Both the position numbers and the translations under genes were made by a program. Under the pieces are notes generated by a model. It saw only the letters and a list, made by a program, of their open reading frames with translations. It was not told the DNA's origin and made no database searches. From Oscillospiraceae bacterium (lineage in GTDB: Bacteria; Bacillota; Clostridia; Oscillospirales; Oscillospiraceae), in assembly GCA_020025425.1 (NCBI GenBank), contig JAHHSD010000003.1:23552-87551 (forward strand): DNA of 64,000 nucleotides. The letters run 5' to 3'. Below are positions 7,147 through 15,699 of the stretch, piece by piece. Position 1 is the stretch's first letter. The number at the start of each line of letters is the position of its first letter.

Positions 7147-9096
7147 TTACTCCTCCTCGGACTCCTCGCCCTGGGCCTCGCCCTCCAGCAGGGCGCGGAT
7201 GGACAGGGAAACCTTCTTGTTCTCGGTGTCGATGTCGGTGATCTTCACGTCGACCTTATCGCCCTCAGCCAGCACGTCGCCGGGCTTCTCGATGCGGTGG
7301 TCGGCGATCTGGGAGATGTGGATCAGGCCGTCCACACCGGGGACGATCTCGGCGAAGGCGCCGAAGGTCATCAGCTTGACGATGCGCACATTGGCGGTAT
7401 CGCCGATCTGATAGGTGGAAGTGAACACATTCCAGGGCTCCTGGCTGTGATCCTTCATGCCCAGAGAGATCTTCTTCTTCTCCTTGTCGGCAGAGATGAC
7501 GTACACGTCCACGGTATCGCCAACCTTGACAACCTCGGAGGGGTGCTTGATGCGGCTCCAGGACAGCTCGGAGATGTGGACCATGCCGTCCACGCCGCCG
7601 ATGTCCACGAAGGCGCCGTAAGAAGTCAGGGACTTCACAACGCCGGTGTAATGCTTGCCGTCCTCGATCTCGGCCCAGACCTTCTCAGCGGCAGCGGCGC
7701 GCTCAGCGCGCTGGATGCGGCTGATGGAGCCCACCACGCGGCGGCGGGCACGGTTGACCTCGGTGATGACCAGGCGGACCTTCTTCTTCAGCAGCTCGGA
7801 CATGGGAGTCTCACGGGGCAGACCGGTCTGAGAAGCGGGAACGAACACGCGGATGCCCTTCACGGACACAACCACGCCGCCCTTGTTGTCCTCAGTAACA
7901 AAGCCCTCGACAGGCTCCTCGCTCTCGCGGGCGGCCTCGATCTCCTCCCAGCCGCGGACCATGTCCAGACGCTTCTTGGACAGCTTGACCAGGCAGTCGC
8001 GGTCGCTGACCAGCATAACATAGGACTCGATCTCGTCGCCGACCTTCACAACGTCCTCAGGCTTCACGGTGGGATCGTCGCTCAGCTCGCTGAGAGGAAT
8101 GTAGCCGGGATACTTGATTCCCAGCTCGACCTGGATCTCAGTCGGTGTGATTGCAACGACAGTACCAGTTACCTTATCCCCCGTATTTAAAGTTTTGATC
8201 GACTCCTCCAGCAGCTCCGCAAAGGACTTCTCGATCTCCATGTTTTCTTCGCTCATTTTGTCAATGACCTCCTTTATTATCCACGCAGGAGTGGATGCTC
8301 CCGCCGTGATTCCGACAATTCCCGCCTTGGGGAGGCGGGACAGGTCCAAGTCTCCTGCCTGCTCGATGAGCTGGACTTCCGGACATACCTGGCGGCAAAG
8401 CTCTGCCAACTGCTTGGTATTCGAGCTTCTCTGATCCCCAATGACCACCATCATACCGCATTTGGCGGCAAGTGAGCGGGCCTCTTCCTGACGTGTAGAT
8501 GTCGCGTCACATATTGTATCAAAGAATTCAGCGTTTGTACACTCTTTTTTTGCTTTTTCCACGCAATCTTCCCAAATCTTTTTTCGAGAGGTCGTTTGAG
8601 AGACAAAGCTGAGGGGCAGCGTCCGGTGTGCGGGGTCCTCCTCCAGCCACCGGGTCAGGGCCTCCACCCCGGAAAAAACCAGCGGATCGCTGCACCAGCC
8701 GGCGATGGCCACCACCTCCGGGTGGTCCGGCGTACCGATAATCACCGGCCGGCGGCCCTTGGCCTCCGCCTGCCCCACCAGCTTGTGAATGCGGATCACG
8801 TTGGGACAGGTGGCGTCCAAAATCTCCGCGCCCCGCTCCCGCAGGGACTCATGGACCGCCCGGCTCTCGCCGTGAGAGCGGATGATCACGGCGCTGCCCT
8901 CAGGTACATCCTCCGGCCGCTCCACCGTGTGCAGGCCCTCACGGGCCAGCTTGTCTGTAACATTCTTGTTGTGGATGATGGAACCCAGCATCACGCAGGG
9001 TCTGCCAGACTGTGCGGTCTCCTCCGCCAGCTTCACCGCCCGTTTTACCCCGTAGCAGAAGCCGGCAGACCTGGCCACCACCAGCTCAAAGCTCAT
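7147..9096 (-). CDS. ispH-rpsA: Bifunctional HMBPP reductase (IspH) / ribosomal protein S1 fusion
   Basis: A 649-residue fusion known from Clostridia. Residues 1-280 are IspH, the last enzyme of the MEP isoprenoid pathway, which reduces HMBPP to IPP and DMAPP. The three Fe-S cysteines are Cys14 (GFCYGVKRAV), Cys97 (DATCPNV) and Cys196 (DTICDAT), and the catalytic Glu127 lies in HPEVV. Residues about 300-640 hold four S1 RNA-binding repeats, for example TGVVKSLTSYGAFVDIGG and GMVHISELSW, followed by an acidic tail. The start at 9096 is chosen because ggagg lies 7 bases upstream; it overlaps the plsC stop (ATGA). It ends the cmk-plsC operon next to the element border. Confidence 0.95.
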   Translation of the reverse strand: MSFELVVARSAGFCYGVKRAVKLAEETAQSGRPCVMLGSIIHNKNVTDKLAREGLHTVERPEDVPEGSAVIIRSHGESRAVHESLRERGAEILDATCPNVIRIHKLVGQAEAKGRRPVIIGTPDHPEVVAIAGWCSDPLVFSGVEALTRWLEEDPAHRTLPLSFVSQTTSRKKIWEDCVEKAKKECTNAEFFDTICDATSTRQEEARSLAAKCGMMVVIGDQRSSNTKQLAELCRQVCPEVQLIEQAGDLDLSRLPKAGIVGITAGASTPAWIIKEVIDKMSEENMEIEKSFAELLEESIKTLNTGDKVTGTVVAITPTEIQVELGIKYPGYIPLSELSDDPTVKPEDVVKVGDEIESYVMLVSDRDCLVKLSKKRLDMVRGWEEIEAARESEEPVEGFVTEDNKGGVVVSVKGIRVFVPASQTGLPRETPMSELLKKKVRLVITEVNRARRRVVGSISRIQRAERAAAAEKVWAEIEDGKHYTGVVKSLTSYGAFVDIGGVDGMVHISELSWSRIKHPSEVVKVGDTVDVYVISADKEKKKISLGMKDHSQEPWNVFTSTYQIGDTANVRIVKLMTFGAFAEIVPGVDGLIHISQIADHRIEKPGDVLAEGDKVDVKITDIDTENKKVSLSIRALLEGEAQGEESEEE

Positions 9097-9692
9097 CTTG
9101 CTTCCTCCCCCAGGGCATGGATGCGGTCCATCAGGTCCGCCGCGATCTGCTCCAGCTCCTCCGAGGTGGCCTTGCGGCCGGAGATCTGGGGCTGGTACGG
9201 CTTGCCGATCACCACGGTGGTGGGGTGGAACAGCCGCTTCTTGGTGGGGATGTACACAGGCAGCAGAGGACTGTCCGTCCGGGTGGCAAAGAGAGCCGCA
9301 CCCGCCTTTGCCTCCACACTGTCTCCCTCGCTCACGCGGGTGCCCTCGGGGAAAATCAGCAGCTTGCGGTTTTCCTTCAGGCACCGCAGGGCGGTCTTGG
9401 CGGCCTTGAGGTCACTGTTTCCCCGGTCCACGCCAAAAACGCCCGCCTTGCCCAAAATCCAGCCCACCACGGGCCAGTTCAAAATCTCCTTCTTGGCCAT
9501 GGCCCACATGGGGTATTTCCAGCCAAAGGCGAACACTGTGTAGAAGGGGTCCCCAGCCGTGCTGTGGTTGGGGCAGATCACTGCCGCCCCCTCCGGGATG
9601 TTTTCCCGGCCAATGGCCCGGACCGGGTGGAACAGGTTAAAAAACGGCCAGATCAGGGCGTACAGCAGATGAAAGACAGACTCAGTTTTCAT
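9093..9692 (-). CDS. plsC: 1-acyl-sn-glycerol-3-phosphate acyltransferase
   Basis: A 199-residue membrane-associated acyltransferase of phospholipid synthesis that makes phosphatidic acid from lysophosphatidic acid. The HX4D catalytic motif is His43-Asp48 (NHSTAGD), and the substrate-binding motif FPEGTR is at 114-119. One hydrophobic N-terminal segment (about 7-25) would anchor it. ggag lies before the ATG, which overlaps the end of cmk by 11 bases, and the gene overlaps ispH-rpsA at its other end. The order cmk-plsC-ispH is common in Clostridia and links nucleotide, lipid and isoprenoid supply in one message. Confidence 0.92.
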   Translation of the reverse strand: MKTESVFHLLYALIWPFFNLFHPVRAIGRENIPEGAAVICPNHSTAGDPFYTVFAFGWKYPMWAMAKKEILNWPVVGWILGKAGVFGVDRGNSDLKAAKTALRCLKENRKLLIFPEGTRVSEGDSVEAKAGAALFATRTDSPLLPVYIPTKKRLFHPTTVVIGKPYQPQISGRKATSEELEQIAADLMDRIHALGEEAR

Positions 9693-10365
9693 GGCCCAGC
9701 TTCTCCTTCACAATCTTCTCCATGGCATGCAGACTGCCCTCCAGGTCCAGCTCGGAGGTATCCAGAAGGACGGCATCCTCCGCCTGACGCAGGGGGGCGA
9801 TGGCCCTGCTGCTGTCCTGGAGATCCCGCTGCTTCACATCGTGGAGAATGGTCTCATAGTCCGCCTGCTGGCCCCGCTGCTCCAGCTCCAGCAGACGGCG
9901 GCGGGCCCGGATCTCCGCAGAGGCAGTGAGGAAAATCTTCACGTCGGCCTGGGGCAGGACCACAGTTCCGATGTCCCGTCCGTCCATCACAACACTGTGC
10001 TCCCGGGCCAGCTGCCGCTGGTACTCCAGCAAAAAGGCACGGACCGGCGGCAGAGCGGCCACCAGAGAGGTCCACTGGGACACGGCATGGACCCGGATGG
10101 CCTGGGTGACGTCCTCGCCGTCCAGGTACATGTGCTGGAGCCCGTCTGACTCATAGTCCATACGGACCTTGATCTCACTCAGGAGCGCGGTCACCTGCTC
10201 CTCCCTGTTTAGATCCACGCCCAGGCGCTGTGCCTTCAGGGCCACGGTCCGATAGATGGCGCCGGTATCCACATAGAGATACCCCAGGCGCTCGGCCAGC
10301 TGCTTGGCTAATGTACTCTTTCCGGCTCCGGAGGGGCCGTCAATGGCAATGCTGTGGTGTTCCAT
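9682..10365 (-). CDS. cmk: Cytidylate kinase
   Basis: A 227-residue (d)CMP kinase that phosphorylates CMP and dCMP with ATP. The P-loop GPSGAGKST is at residues 10-18, and VDTGAIYR and MDGRDIGT are the nucleotide-binding signatures. Length and motif order match bacterial Cmk. The start is set by the N-terminal beta strand HSIAIDGPSG; ggag lies 12 bases upstream. It overlaps plsC by 11 bases and follows the flavoprotein gene after 45 bases, so it probably belongs to the same operon. Confidence 0.95.
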   Translation of the reverse strand: MEHHSIAIDGPSGAGKSTLAKQLAERLGYLYVDTGAIYRTVALKAQRLGVDLNREEQVTALLSEIKVRMDYESDGLQHMYLDGEDVTQAIRVHAVSQWTSLVAALPPVRAFLLEYQRQLAREHSVVMDGRDIGTVVLPQADVKIFLTASAEIRARRRLLELEQRGQQADYETILHDVKQRDLQDSSRAIAPLRQAEDAVLLDTSELDLEGSLHAMEKIVKEKLGHEN

Positions 10366-10410
10366 GGTTTTTTATCGCTCCAATCCCTAAATTATTGATC
10401 CTGAGGGCGT

Positions 10411-11661
10411 TCAGGGCCGCTCCTCCGCCAAAAACGCTGCGGCACTCTCCCCCGCTGCCCGGCCGGTGGCCCAGGCGATCTGGAGGTTGAAGCCGCCGGT
10501 GTAGGCGTCCACGTCCAGCAGCTCACCGGCCAGGTACAGGCCCTCCACCTTCTTCGAGCCCATGGTCTTGGGGTCCACCTCGCTGACCTTCACGCCGCCA
10601 GCGGTGATGATGGCCTCCCGGATGGGCCGGGGACCGGTGATGTGGATTTGAAAGCTCTTCAGGCACTCCAGCAGGCGGCGGCGCTCCCCCTTGGTGATGT
10701 CGTGGACCTTCCGGTCGGCGGGAATGCCCGTCATCCGGATCATCACCGGGATCATCAGACGGGGCACCAGGGCGCCCAGCACGTTCTGAATCTCCTTGTT
10801 CAGGTTTTCGCCGAACTCCCGCAGCAGACGGGCCTCCAGCTTCTGCTCGTCCAGGGCGGGCTTCAGGTCGATGATGCAGGTGTAGCTGTCCTTCTCATAG
10901 TCCCGCATGTGGGCGCTGGCGCTGAGCACCAGCGGGCCGGACAGGCCGAAGTGGGTGAACAGCATCTCCCCCTGCTCCTGATAGATCACCTTGCCCTTTT
11001 TATTCTTGACCTTCAGGGACACATTTTTCAGGGCCAGCCCCTGCATTTCCCCGCAGAAGGACTCCTCCGCCTCCAGGGGGACCAGAGAGGGCTCGGGGGA
11101 CACAATGGTGTGGCCCAGGCGGGCCGCCATGTCATACCCATCGCCGGTAGAACCGGTTGCAGGGTAAGAAACACCGCCGGTAGCAAGGATAACAGCTTTA
11201 CAGCTGTACTCCCCCTGCTCACCCTCTGCACCCACCGCTTTTCCATCCTCTGTCCGGATGGAGAGGGCTCGGTCCTGGATGACAGGCACCTTCAGGCGGC
11301 GCAGCTCAAAAAAGAGGGCATCAATGATATCGGCGGCGTGGTCAGAGGCCGGGAATACCCGGTTGCCCCGCTCCACCTTTAATTCCACCCCCAGGGAGGT
11401 GAAAAATTCCTCCACCCAGGCCGGGGTCGTCCGAGCCATGGCGCCGAACAAAAACCGGCTGTTCCGGGGCGTGTTGGCCAGTACCTCCTGGGGCGGGCAG
11501 TGGTTGGTGACATTGCAGCGGCCCTTTCCGGTGATGTAGAGCTTGCGGCCCAGCTTGGGATTGCGCTCCAGCAGAGCGACCCTGGCCCCGCTCCGGGCGG
11601 CGGTGATGGCCGCCATCATGCCGGCGGCGCCGCCTCCAATTACGATCAATTCCTGTTCCAT
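10411..11661 (-). CDS. HI0933-like (YhiN family) FAD-dependent oxidoreductase
   Basis: A 416-residue flavoprotein. The N-terminal dinucleotide-binding motif is GGGAAGMMAA (about 8-17), followed by the family signature GRKLYITGKGRCNVTN (about 38-53). ATGG(V)SYPATGSTGDG and the C-terminal GGFNLQIAWATG complete the HI0933/YhiN pattern. These are often labelled aminoacetone oxidase family; the true substrate is not established for most members. The gene begins one base after the RpiR gene stop, so it is co-transcribed with the regulator. It normally stands beside cmk in Clostridia. Confidence 0.85.
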   Translation of the reverse strand: MEQELIVIGGGAAGMMAAITAARSGARVALLERNPKLGRKLYITGKGRCNVTNHCPPQEVLANTPRNSRFLFGAMARTTPAWVEEFFTSLGVELKVERGNRVFPASDHAADIIDALFFELRRLKVPVIQDRALSIRTEDGKAVGAEGEQGEYSCKAVILATGGVSYPATGSTGDGYDMAARLGHTIVSPEPSLVPLEAEESFCGEMQGLALKNVSLKVKNKKGKVIYQEQGEMLFTHFGLSGPLVLSASAHMRDYEKDSYTCIIDLKPALDEQKLEARLLREFGENLNKEIQNVLGALVPRLMIPVMIRMTGIPADRKVHDITKGERRRLLECLKSFQIHITGPRPIREAIITAGGVKVSEVDPKTMGSKKVEGLYLAGELLDVDAYTGGFNLQIAWATGRAAGESAAAFLAEERP

Positions 11662-12525
11662 TTATTCCTGTACCTTTTCATAGACCTCATACTCATCCCA
11701 GATCTTCTCCAGCTTCTGGAAGGTGTGGGCCAGTTCTTCATTTTTCTTTCGGCTGACTGCTACCAGCAGGGCGTTGACCAGGCTCAGGGGCGCCACCAGG
11801 GAGTCCACAAAGGAGGCCATATCGCTGCGGGCGGTCAGTGTATAGGTGGAAATGGGGACCAGCGGCGACGCCTCGCTGTCCGTGATGGAGATGGTGGTGG
11901 CACCCTGGTTCCGGGCGAAGTTAATGGCGTGGACGGTGCAGCTTGAGTAGCGGGGGAAGCTGACGCCGATGACCACGTCCTCTTTCTCTACCCGGATCAG
12001 GTTCTCAAAGACCTCGCTGGCTGTTGTGGCGGCCACCATGACCACATTGTCAAAAATAAGATTGAAGTAAAAATGCAGGAAAGTGGCGATGCTGGCGGCA
12101 GAACGCACGCCGATGATGTAAATACGGCGGGCCGAGACAATGGCGTCCACCGCCTTGTCAAAGCTCTCCCGATCCACCTCCTCCAGGGTCACCCGGATCT
12201 TCTCAATATCCGAGTGGAGCACGCTGGACAACACATCCTGGTCCCCGAAGCGCTCGTAAGAGACCTCGATCCGCTGCACCGAGGTCAGCCGATTGCGGAT
12301 CATCTTTTGCAGGGACCGCTGCATGCTGGGATATCCGTCATAGCCCAGCTCAGAGGCAAAACGGACAACGGTGGACTCACTGACATCCACTGTCTTGCCC
12401 AGCTTGCTGGCTGTCATAAAGGCAGCCTTGTCATAGGATTCTAAAATGTAATTGGCGATCCGACGCTGCCCCTTGGAAAAGGTGGGCATGTTCTCCCGAA
12501 TCACGCTTAGAATATCCCGGCTCAT
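11662..12525 (-). CDS. MurR/RpiR-family transcriptional regulator
   Basis: A 287-residue regulator with an N-terminal HTH_6 domain (about 1-77; helix-turn-helix TASKLGKTVDVSESTVVRFASELGY) and a C-terminal SIS sugar-phosphate-binding domain (about 110-245; IYIIGVRSAASIATFLHFYF). RpiR proteins sense phosphosugars. Upstream ATGs exist, but ggaggag lies 9 bases before the ATG at 12525, giving MSRDILSVI. The gene heads an operon with the HI0933-like flavoprotein and probably cmk-plsC-ispH-rpsA. A strong promoter flanked by palindromic sites precedes it, which suggests autoregulation. Confidence 0.88.
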   Translation of the reverse strand: MSRDILSVIRENMPTFSKGQRRIANYILESYDKAAFMTASKLGKTVDVSESTVVRFASELGYDGYPSMQRSLQKMIRNRLTSVQRIEVSYERFGDQDVLSSVLHSDIEKIRVTLEEVDRESFDKAVDAIVSARRIYIIGVRSAASIATFLHFYFNLIFDNVVMVAATTASEVFENLIRVEKEDVVIGVSFPRYSSCTVHAINFARNQGATTISITDSEASPLVPISTYTLTARSDMASFVDSLVAPLSLVNALLVAVSRKKNEELAHTFQKLEKIWDEYEVYEKVQE

Positions 12526-12576
12526 TTCAATCAACTCCTCCATCTTCTCTTGCTTATGACACAATATGAATCTGTC

Positions 12577-12673
12577 CATATTTGCTGATTTCAATGGACC
12601 CCATCATACCCCGTTCTACGCAAAAAATCAAGTCATATTTGCAGGATTGCAATATCATCTTGCAAATATGACT
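12577..12673 (-). promoter_or_regulatory. Promoter flanked by three CATATTTGC operator-like sites upstream of rpiR
   Basis: On the minus strand TTGATT (12631-12626), a 17-base spacer and TATGAT (12608-12603). AGTCATATTTGCA (12631-12643) and its exact complement (12661-12673) form a 13-bp inverted repeat just upstream of the -35. A third CATATTTGC lies at 12577-12585, about 20 bases past the -10. Sites on both sides of a promoter fit a dimeric repressor, most simply the RpiR protein encoded downstream. The AT-rich stem is a poor terminator. Confidence 0.6.
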
Positions 12674-12688
12674 CATTTTTACCTGGAT

Positions 12689-13402
12689 TTATTCCTCCTG
12701 GCGAAGGACCTGCACCTCCTGGGGTGTCAGTGTGCGCCACTTGCCGATCTTCAGGGTCCGGTCCAGCTCCAGGCCGCCCTCCCGCACCCGCTTCAGGCGC
12801 AGGACCTGGAGCCCGGCCTTGGCGCACATACGGCGCACCTGGCGGTTTTTCCCCTGGTGAATGGTGATGGACAGCTGTGTCACGCCGCCGGTGATCCGGC
12901 CCTTGCGCACCTGCGCCGGGGCCAGCCGGTCACCGTCCAGCTCCATGGGGGCGGACAGAATGGGGATCCCCCGGGTCACGTCTCCGGTCACCCAGACCAG
13001 ATACTCCTTCTCTACCTCGTGGCTGGGGTGGAGCAGACGCTGGGTCAGCTCCCCATCATCGGTGAGGATCAGCAGCCCCTCAGAGTCCAGGTCCAGCCGG
13101 CCCACCGGCCACACCCGCTTCCCACAGCCGGACACCAGCTGGGCCACCGTTTTCCGCCCCTTCTCATCGGACAGGGTGGTCACATACCCCCTGGGCTTGT
13201 TCAGCATCAGATAGGTGCGTTCCCCGCCCGGACGGAGCGGGACGCCGTCCACCTCGATCCGGTCCCGGTCCAGATCGGCCCGGTCGCCCAGCTGGGCGGT
13301 CTCTCCGTTGACCCGGACCCGGCCGGCCGTGATCCACTCCTCTGCCGCCCGGCGTGAGGTGACTCCGCAGCCGGACAGGATTTTTTGCAGCCGTTCTTCC
13401 AT
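12689..13402 (-). CDS. rluB: 23S/16S rRNA pseudouridine synthase, RluB/RsuA family
   Basis: A 237-residue pseudouridine synthase. An N-terminal S4 RNA-binding domain (about 1-60: RLQKILSGCGVTSRRAAEEWITAGRVRVNG) precedes the catalytic domain. The catalytic Asp lies in VGRLDLDSEGLLILTDDG, and GKNRQVRRM is the second signature. It modifies a uridine in ribosomal RNA; which one cannot be read from the sequence, so the symbol is provisional. agaaggag precedes the ATG. It follows dacF after 15 bases in the scpAB-gerW cluster, a conserved arrangement in Clostridia. Confidence 0.9.
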   Translation of the reverse strand: MEERLQKILSGCGVTSRRAAEEWITAGRVRVNGETAQLGDRADLDRDRIEVDGVPLRPGGERTYLMLNKPRGYVTTLSDEKGRKTVAQLVSGCGKRVWPVGRLDLDSEGLLILTDDGELTQRLLHPSHEVEKEYLVWVTGDVTRGIPILSAPMELDGDRLAPAQVRKGRITGGVTQLSITIHQGKNRQVRRMCAKAGLQVLRLKRVREGGLELDRTLKIGKWRTLTPQEVQVLRQEE

Positions 13403-13417
13403 GGTCAGCCACTCCTT

Positions 13418-14521
13418 CTATCTCTCAAATATGTGGGTGAGCAGTCCGGCCAGCCCCCGGCGCTCCGGAGCCAGGTCCCGCGCCACCGATTGGGCCGCTG
13501 TCAGCGGGACCTCCCGGATCAGGGTATCGCCGCATTGCACCCGCAGCGTTCCAAGCCGCTCCCCCTGCTCCACCGGCGCCCTGCACCGCTCCCGGTCCCA
13601 GTCCAGGGCCAGGTCCAGCTTCTCCTCCGCCCCCACGGGGCAGATCACATCCTCCGACGCCACGGCGGACACGAAGGGGACCAGCCCCCCTTCCACCGGC
13701 AGACGGCCGTACACCGCCCCCCGCTGGGCCGCACGGACGGGCACATAGTGGGCAAAGCCCCAGTCCAGCAGGGCTGCGTGGTCCCGCCAGTCGTCCCCGT
13801 CGTTGAGGGTCACGGCAATCAGGGTCATTCCGTCCCGGGTGGCCGCAGACACCAGGGTACGCCCCGCCTTCTCCGTATAACCGGTCTTCAGCCCCACGCA
13901 TCCGGGGTATCGCCAGAGCAGCTTATTGTGGTTGGTCAGGGTCCGCTGGCCCAGGGTGATGCTCTTGGTGGATACGATCTGGGCCAGATCCTCATTTTTC
14001 AGGCAGGCCCTGGCCAGCAGGGCCATGTCATGGGCGGTTGAGTAGTGCTCCGGGTCATTGAGACCGCTGGGGTTGGCGAAATGGCTCCCCGCCATCCCCA
14101 GCTCCTGGGCCTTGTCGTTCATCCGTGCCGCAAAGTCCTCCACCGACCCGCCGCAGCGGATGGCCACCGCCGTGGCAGCATCGTTGCCCGATTTCAGCAT
14201 CATCCCGTAGAGCAGCTCCCGCAGGGTGATCTCCTCCCCGGAGCGCAGATAGATGGAGGAGCCCTCCACCCCCACCGCCTGCTCCGGCACAGGGCCGGGC
14301 TCGTCCAGCGGACAGCCCGACTCCAGGGCCACCAGGGCCGTCATCAGCTTGGTGATGCTGGCAATGAGACGGCGCTGGTGGGGCTCCTGCTGATACAGGA
14401 CACGGCCGCTCTCCGCCTCCATTAAAACCGCGCAGGACGCGCTGGTGCCCACCGCCCCTGCGGTGGGCACCAGGGTCAGACAGAGCAGGACACACAGTCC
14501 CGCAGAAATCATTTTTTTCAA
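13418..14521 (-). CDS. dacF: D-alanyl-D-alanine carboxypeptidase (penicillin-binding protein 5 family)
   Basis: A 367-residue serine peptidase that trims the terminal D-Ala from peptidoglycan stem peptides. It has a signal peptide (about 1-23, ending TAGA) and all three active-site motifs: Ser55-Ile-Thr-Lys58, Ser111-Gly-Asn113 and Lys212-Thr-Gly214. The C-terminal beta-domain is about 280-345, and the last residues (GLAGLLTHIFER) could be a membrane-surface helix. In Bacillus, DacF helps shape the spore cortex. The neighbouring gerW supports a sporulation role, but the choice between dacF and dacB is inference. Confidence 0.88.
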   Translation of the reverse strand: MKKMISAGLCVLLCLTLVPTAGAVGTSASCAVLMEAESGRVLYQQEPHQRRLIASITKLMTALVALESGCPLDEPGPVPEQAVGVEGSSIYLRSGEEITLRELLYGMMLKSGNDAATAVAIRCGGSVEDFAARMNDKAQELGMAGSHFANPSGLNDPEHYSTAHDMALLARACLKNEDLAQIVSTKSITLGQRTLTNHNKLLWRYPGCVGLKTGYTEKAGRTLVSAATRDGMTLIAVTLNDGDDWRDHAALLDWGFAHYVPVRAAQRGAVYGRLPVEGGLVPFVSAVASEDVICPVGAEEKLDLALDWDRERCRAPVEQGERLGTLRVQCGDTLIREVPLTAAQSVARDLAPERRGLAGLLTHIFER

Positions 14522-14626
14522 AAAGCCACCTTCTCCTCTTTGTTCCAGGTGACCTTAGTATCTGCACAAAGCGTCGTCTCTTGTCAGGGAATAAAAGCCC
14601 GTGCTGTCAAAAAAATCCGCGCTGGA

Positions 14627-15061
14627 TCATTCCGCAAAATCGGGATCGGCGGCCTCACCGGCGGCGCTCTCCTTCTTCTCCTGCTGTTTTTCGATAAAGG
14701 AGGTCACCTTGTCCACCACCTCGGGAACGGTCTCGATGAGCCGGTCGGCCGTAGTTGCGGGGCCGGGCGCCACGGGCAGCAGCCGGACATTTTCCCCGTG
14801 GACAATCAGGAAGGCCACCGGCTCCAGCTTGGCGCTGGCTCCGCTGCCGCCGCCGAAGTTGTTGCCGGCCTCCGGCTTCTGATTCTTGGTGGTAAAGTCA
14901 CTTCCGCCGCTGGCAAAGCCAAAAGACAGCTTGGAAACCGGGATCAGGGTCACCTCTCCCGTCTGGATGGGTTCGCCGATGATGGTGTTGGAGTCCATCA
15001 TTGTGCGGATCTTATCCATTGTCGTGCTCATCAGTTCATTGATCGGATGCTGCTTATCCAT
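14627..15061 (-). CDS. gerW: GerW/YtfJ-family sporulation protein
   Basis: A 144-residue protein matching GerW (YtfJ), a spore protein needed for germination in Bacillus. Features are the N-terminal helix HPINELMSTTMDKIRTMMDSNTIIGEPI, the VTLIPVSKLSFGFASGG core, and a Gly-rich stretch (NFGGGSGASAKLEPVAFLIV). The acidic and Lys-rich tail after about residue 122 is variable in the family. aaaggcgg precedes the ATG. It starts three bases after DUF2953, and the DUF2953-gerW pair next to scpAB is conserved in clostridia. It shows that the organism probably sporulates. Confidence 0.92.
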   Translation of the reverse strand: MDKQHPINELMSTTMDKIRTMMDSNTIIGEPIQTGEVTLIPVSKLSFGFASGGSDFTTKNQKPEAGNNFGGGSGASAKLEPVAFLIVHGENVRLLPVAPGPATTADRLIETVPEVVDKVTSFIEKQQEKKESAAGEAADPDFAE

Positions 15062-15063
15062 AC

Positions 15064-15699
15064 TTAAACCGCCTTTCCAGCTTTAGCTTTTTGCCTTTTT
15101 TTCAAACGAAGCAGACGACGAAGCGCCTGAATTCCAAAATACAATCCCAAATGGAGGATCTGCCCGATTTTCAGGGACAGAGCGGCCAGTCCGTACAGGG
15201 TCATGCCCGCGGCATCAAAATCCACTTCCACATGGGCCCTGCCGTTCTTCACATGGAAGCTCTCAGTCAGCGGCTGCCACAGGGCACCCAGCACCGCGTT
15301 GGCCTGGCCGTAGAGCAAGGCGGCGTCACCCGGGTCGTCGCTCCCCACGGTCAGCCGCAGCTCCAGACGGTCCACCACCAGCTTGCGCCGCAGCTGGCCG
15401 GCCGCTTCCAGCGCCAGGGGCAGAAGTTCCCGGGCCAGCGCCACAGGACCGCCCAGGGTGCTCTCCTTCTTTTCCTCCGCCGGCTCGGCCGGTTTTTCCT
15501 TTTCCCGCTTTCTGGGCTTCTCCTCCCGGTCCGCCTTGTCCGTTTTCTTTGCTCTCGGGAAGAGTTTCAGCCGGATCCAGCCCAATCTGGCCCGGATACC
15601 CAGGCCGTCCCGGCTGTACTGCACCTCCACGCCCACGCGGATCTGTCCCAGCAGGAACAGGATCAGCAGGACCAGCGCAGCGATCATCCAGCCCCTCAT
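15064..15699 (-). CDS. DUF2953 domain protein
   Basis: A 211-residue protein with an N-terminal membrane helix (about 4-20), a long charged linker (about 52-82, full of Lys, Glu and Arg) and a C-terminal DUF2953 domain (about 95-200). The function is unknown. In sporulating Firmicutes it almost always sits beside gerW, as here. The ATG overlaps the scpB stop (ATGA) and follows a ggaggg site. The C-terminus is strongly basic (KKRQKAKAGKAV). Confidence 0.8.
   Translation of the reverse strand: MRGWMIAALVLLILFLLGQIRVGVEVQYSRDGLGIRARLGWIRLKLFPRAKKTDKADREEKPRKREKEKPAEPAEEKKESTLGGPVALARELLPLALEAAGQLRRKLVVDRLELRLTVGSDDPGDAALLYGQANAVLGALWQPLTESFHVKNGRAHVEVDFDAAGMTLYGLAALSLKIGQILHLGLYFGIQALRRLLRLKKRQKAKAGKAV

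Noticed and set aside
7141..8190. A 349-codon Leu-, Asp- and His-rich frame on the plus strand opposite the S1 domains
   Set aside because: Antisense shadow of the repeated S1 domains; begins in the terminator region without a ribosome binding site.
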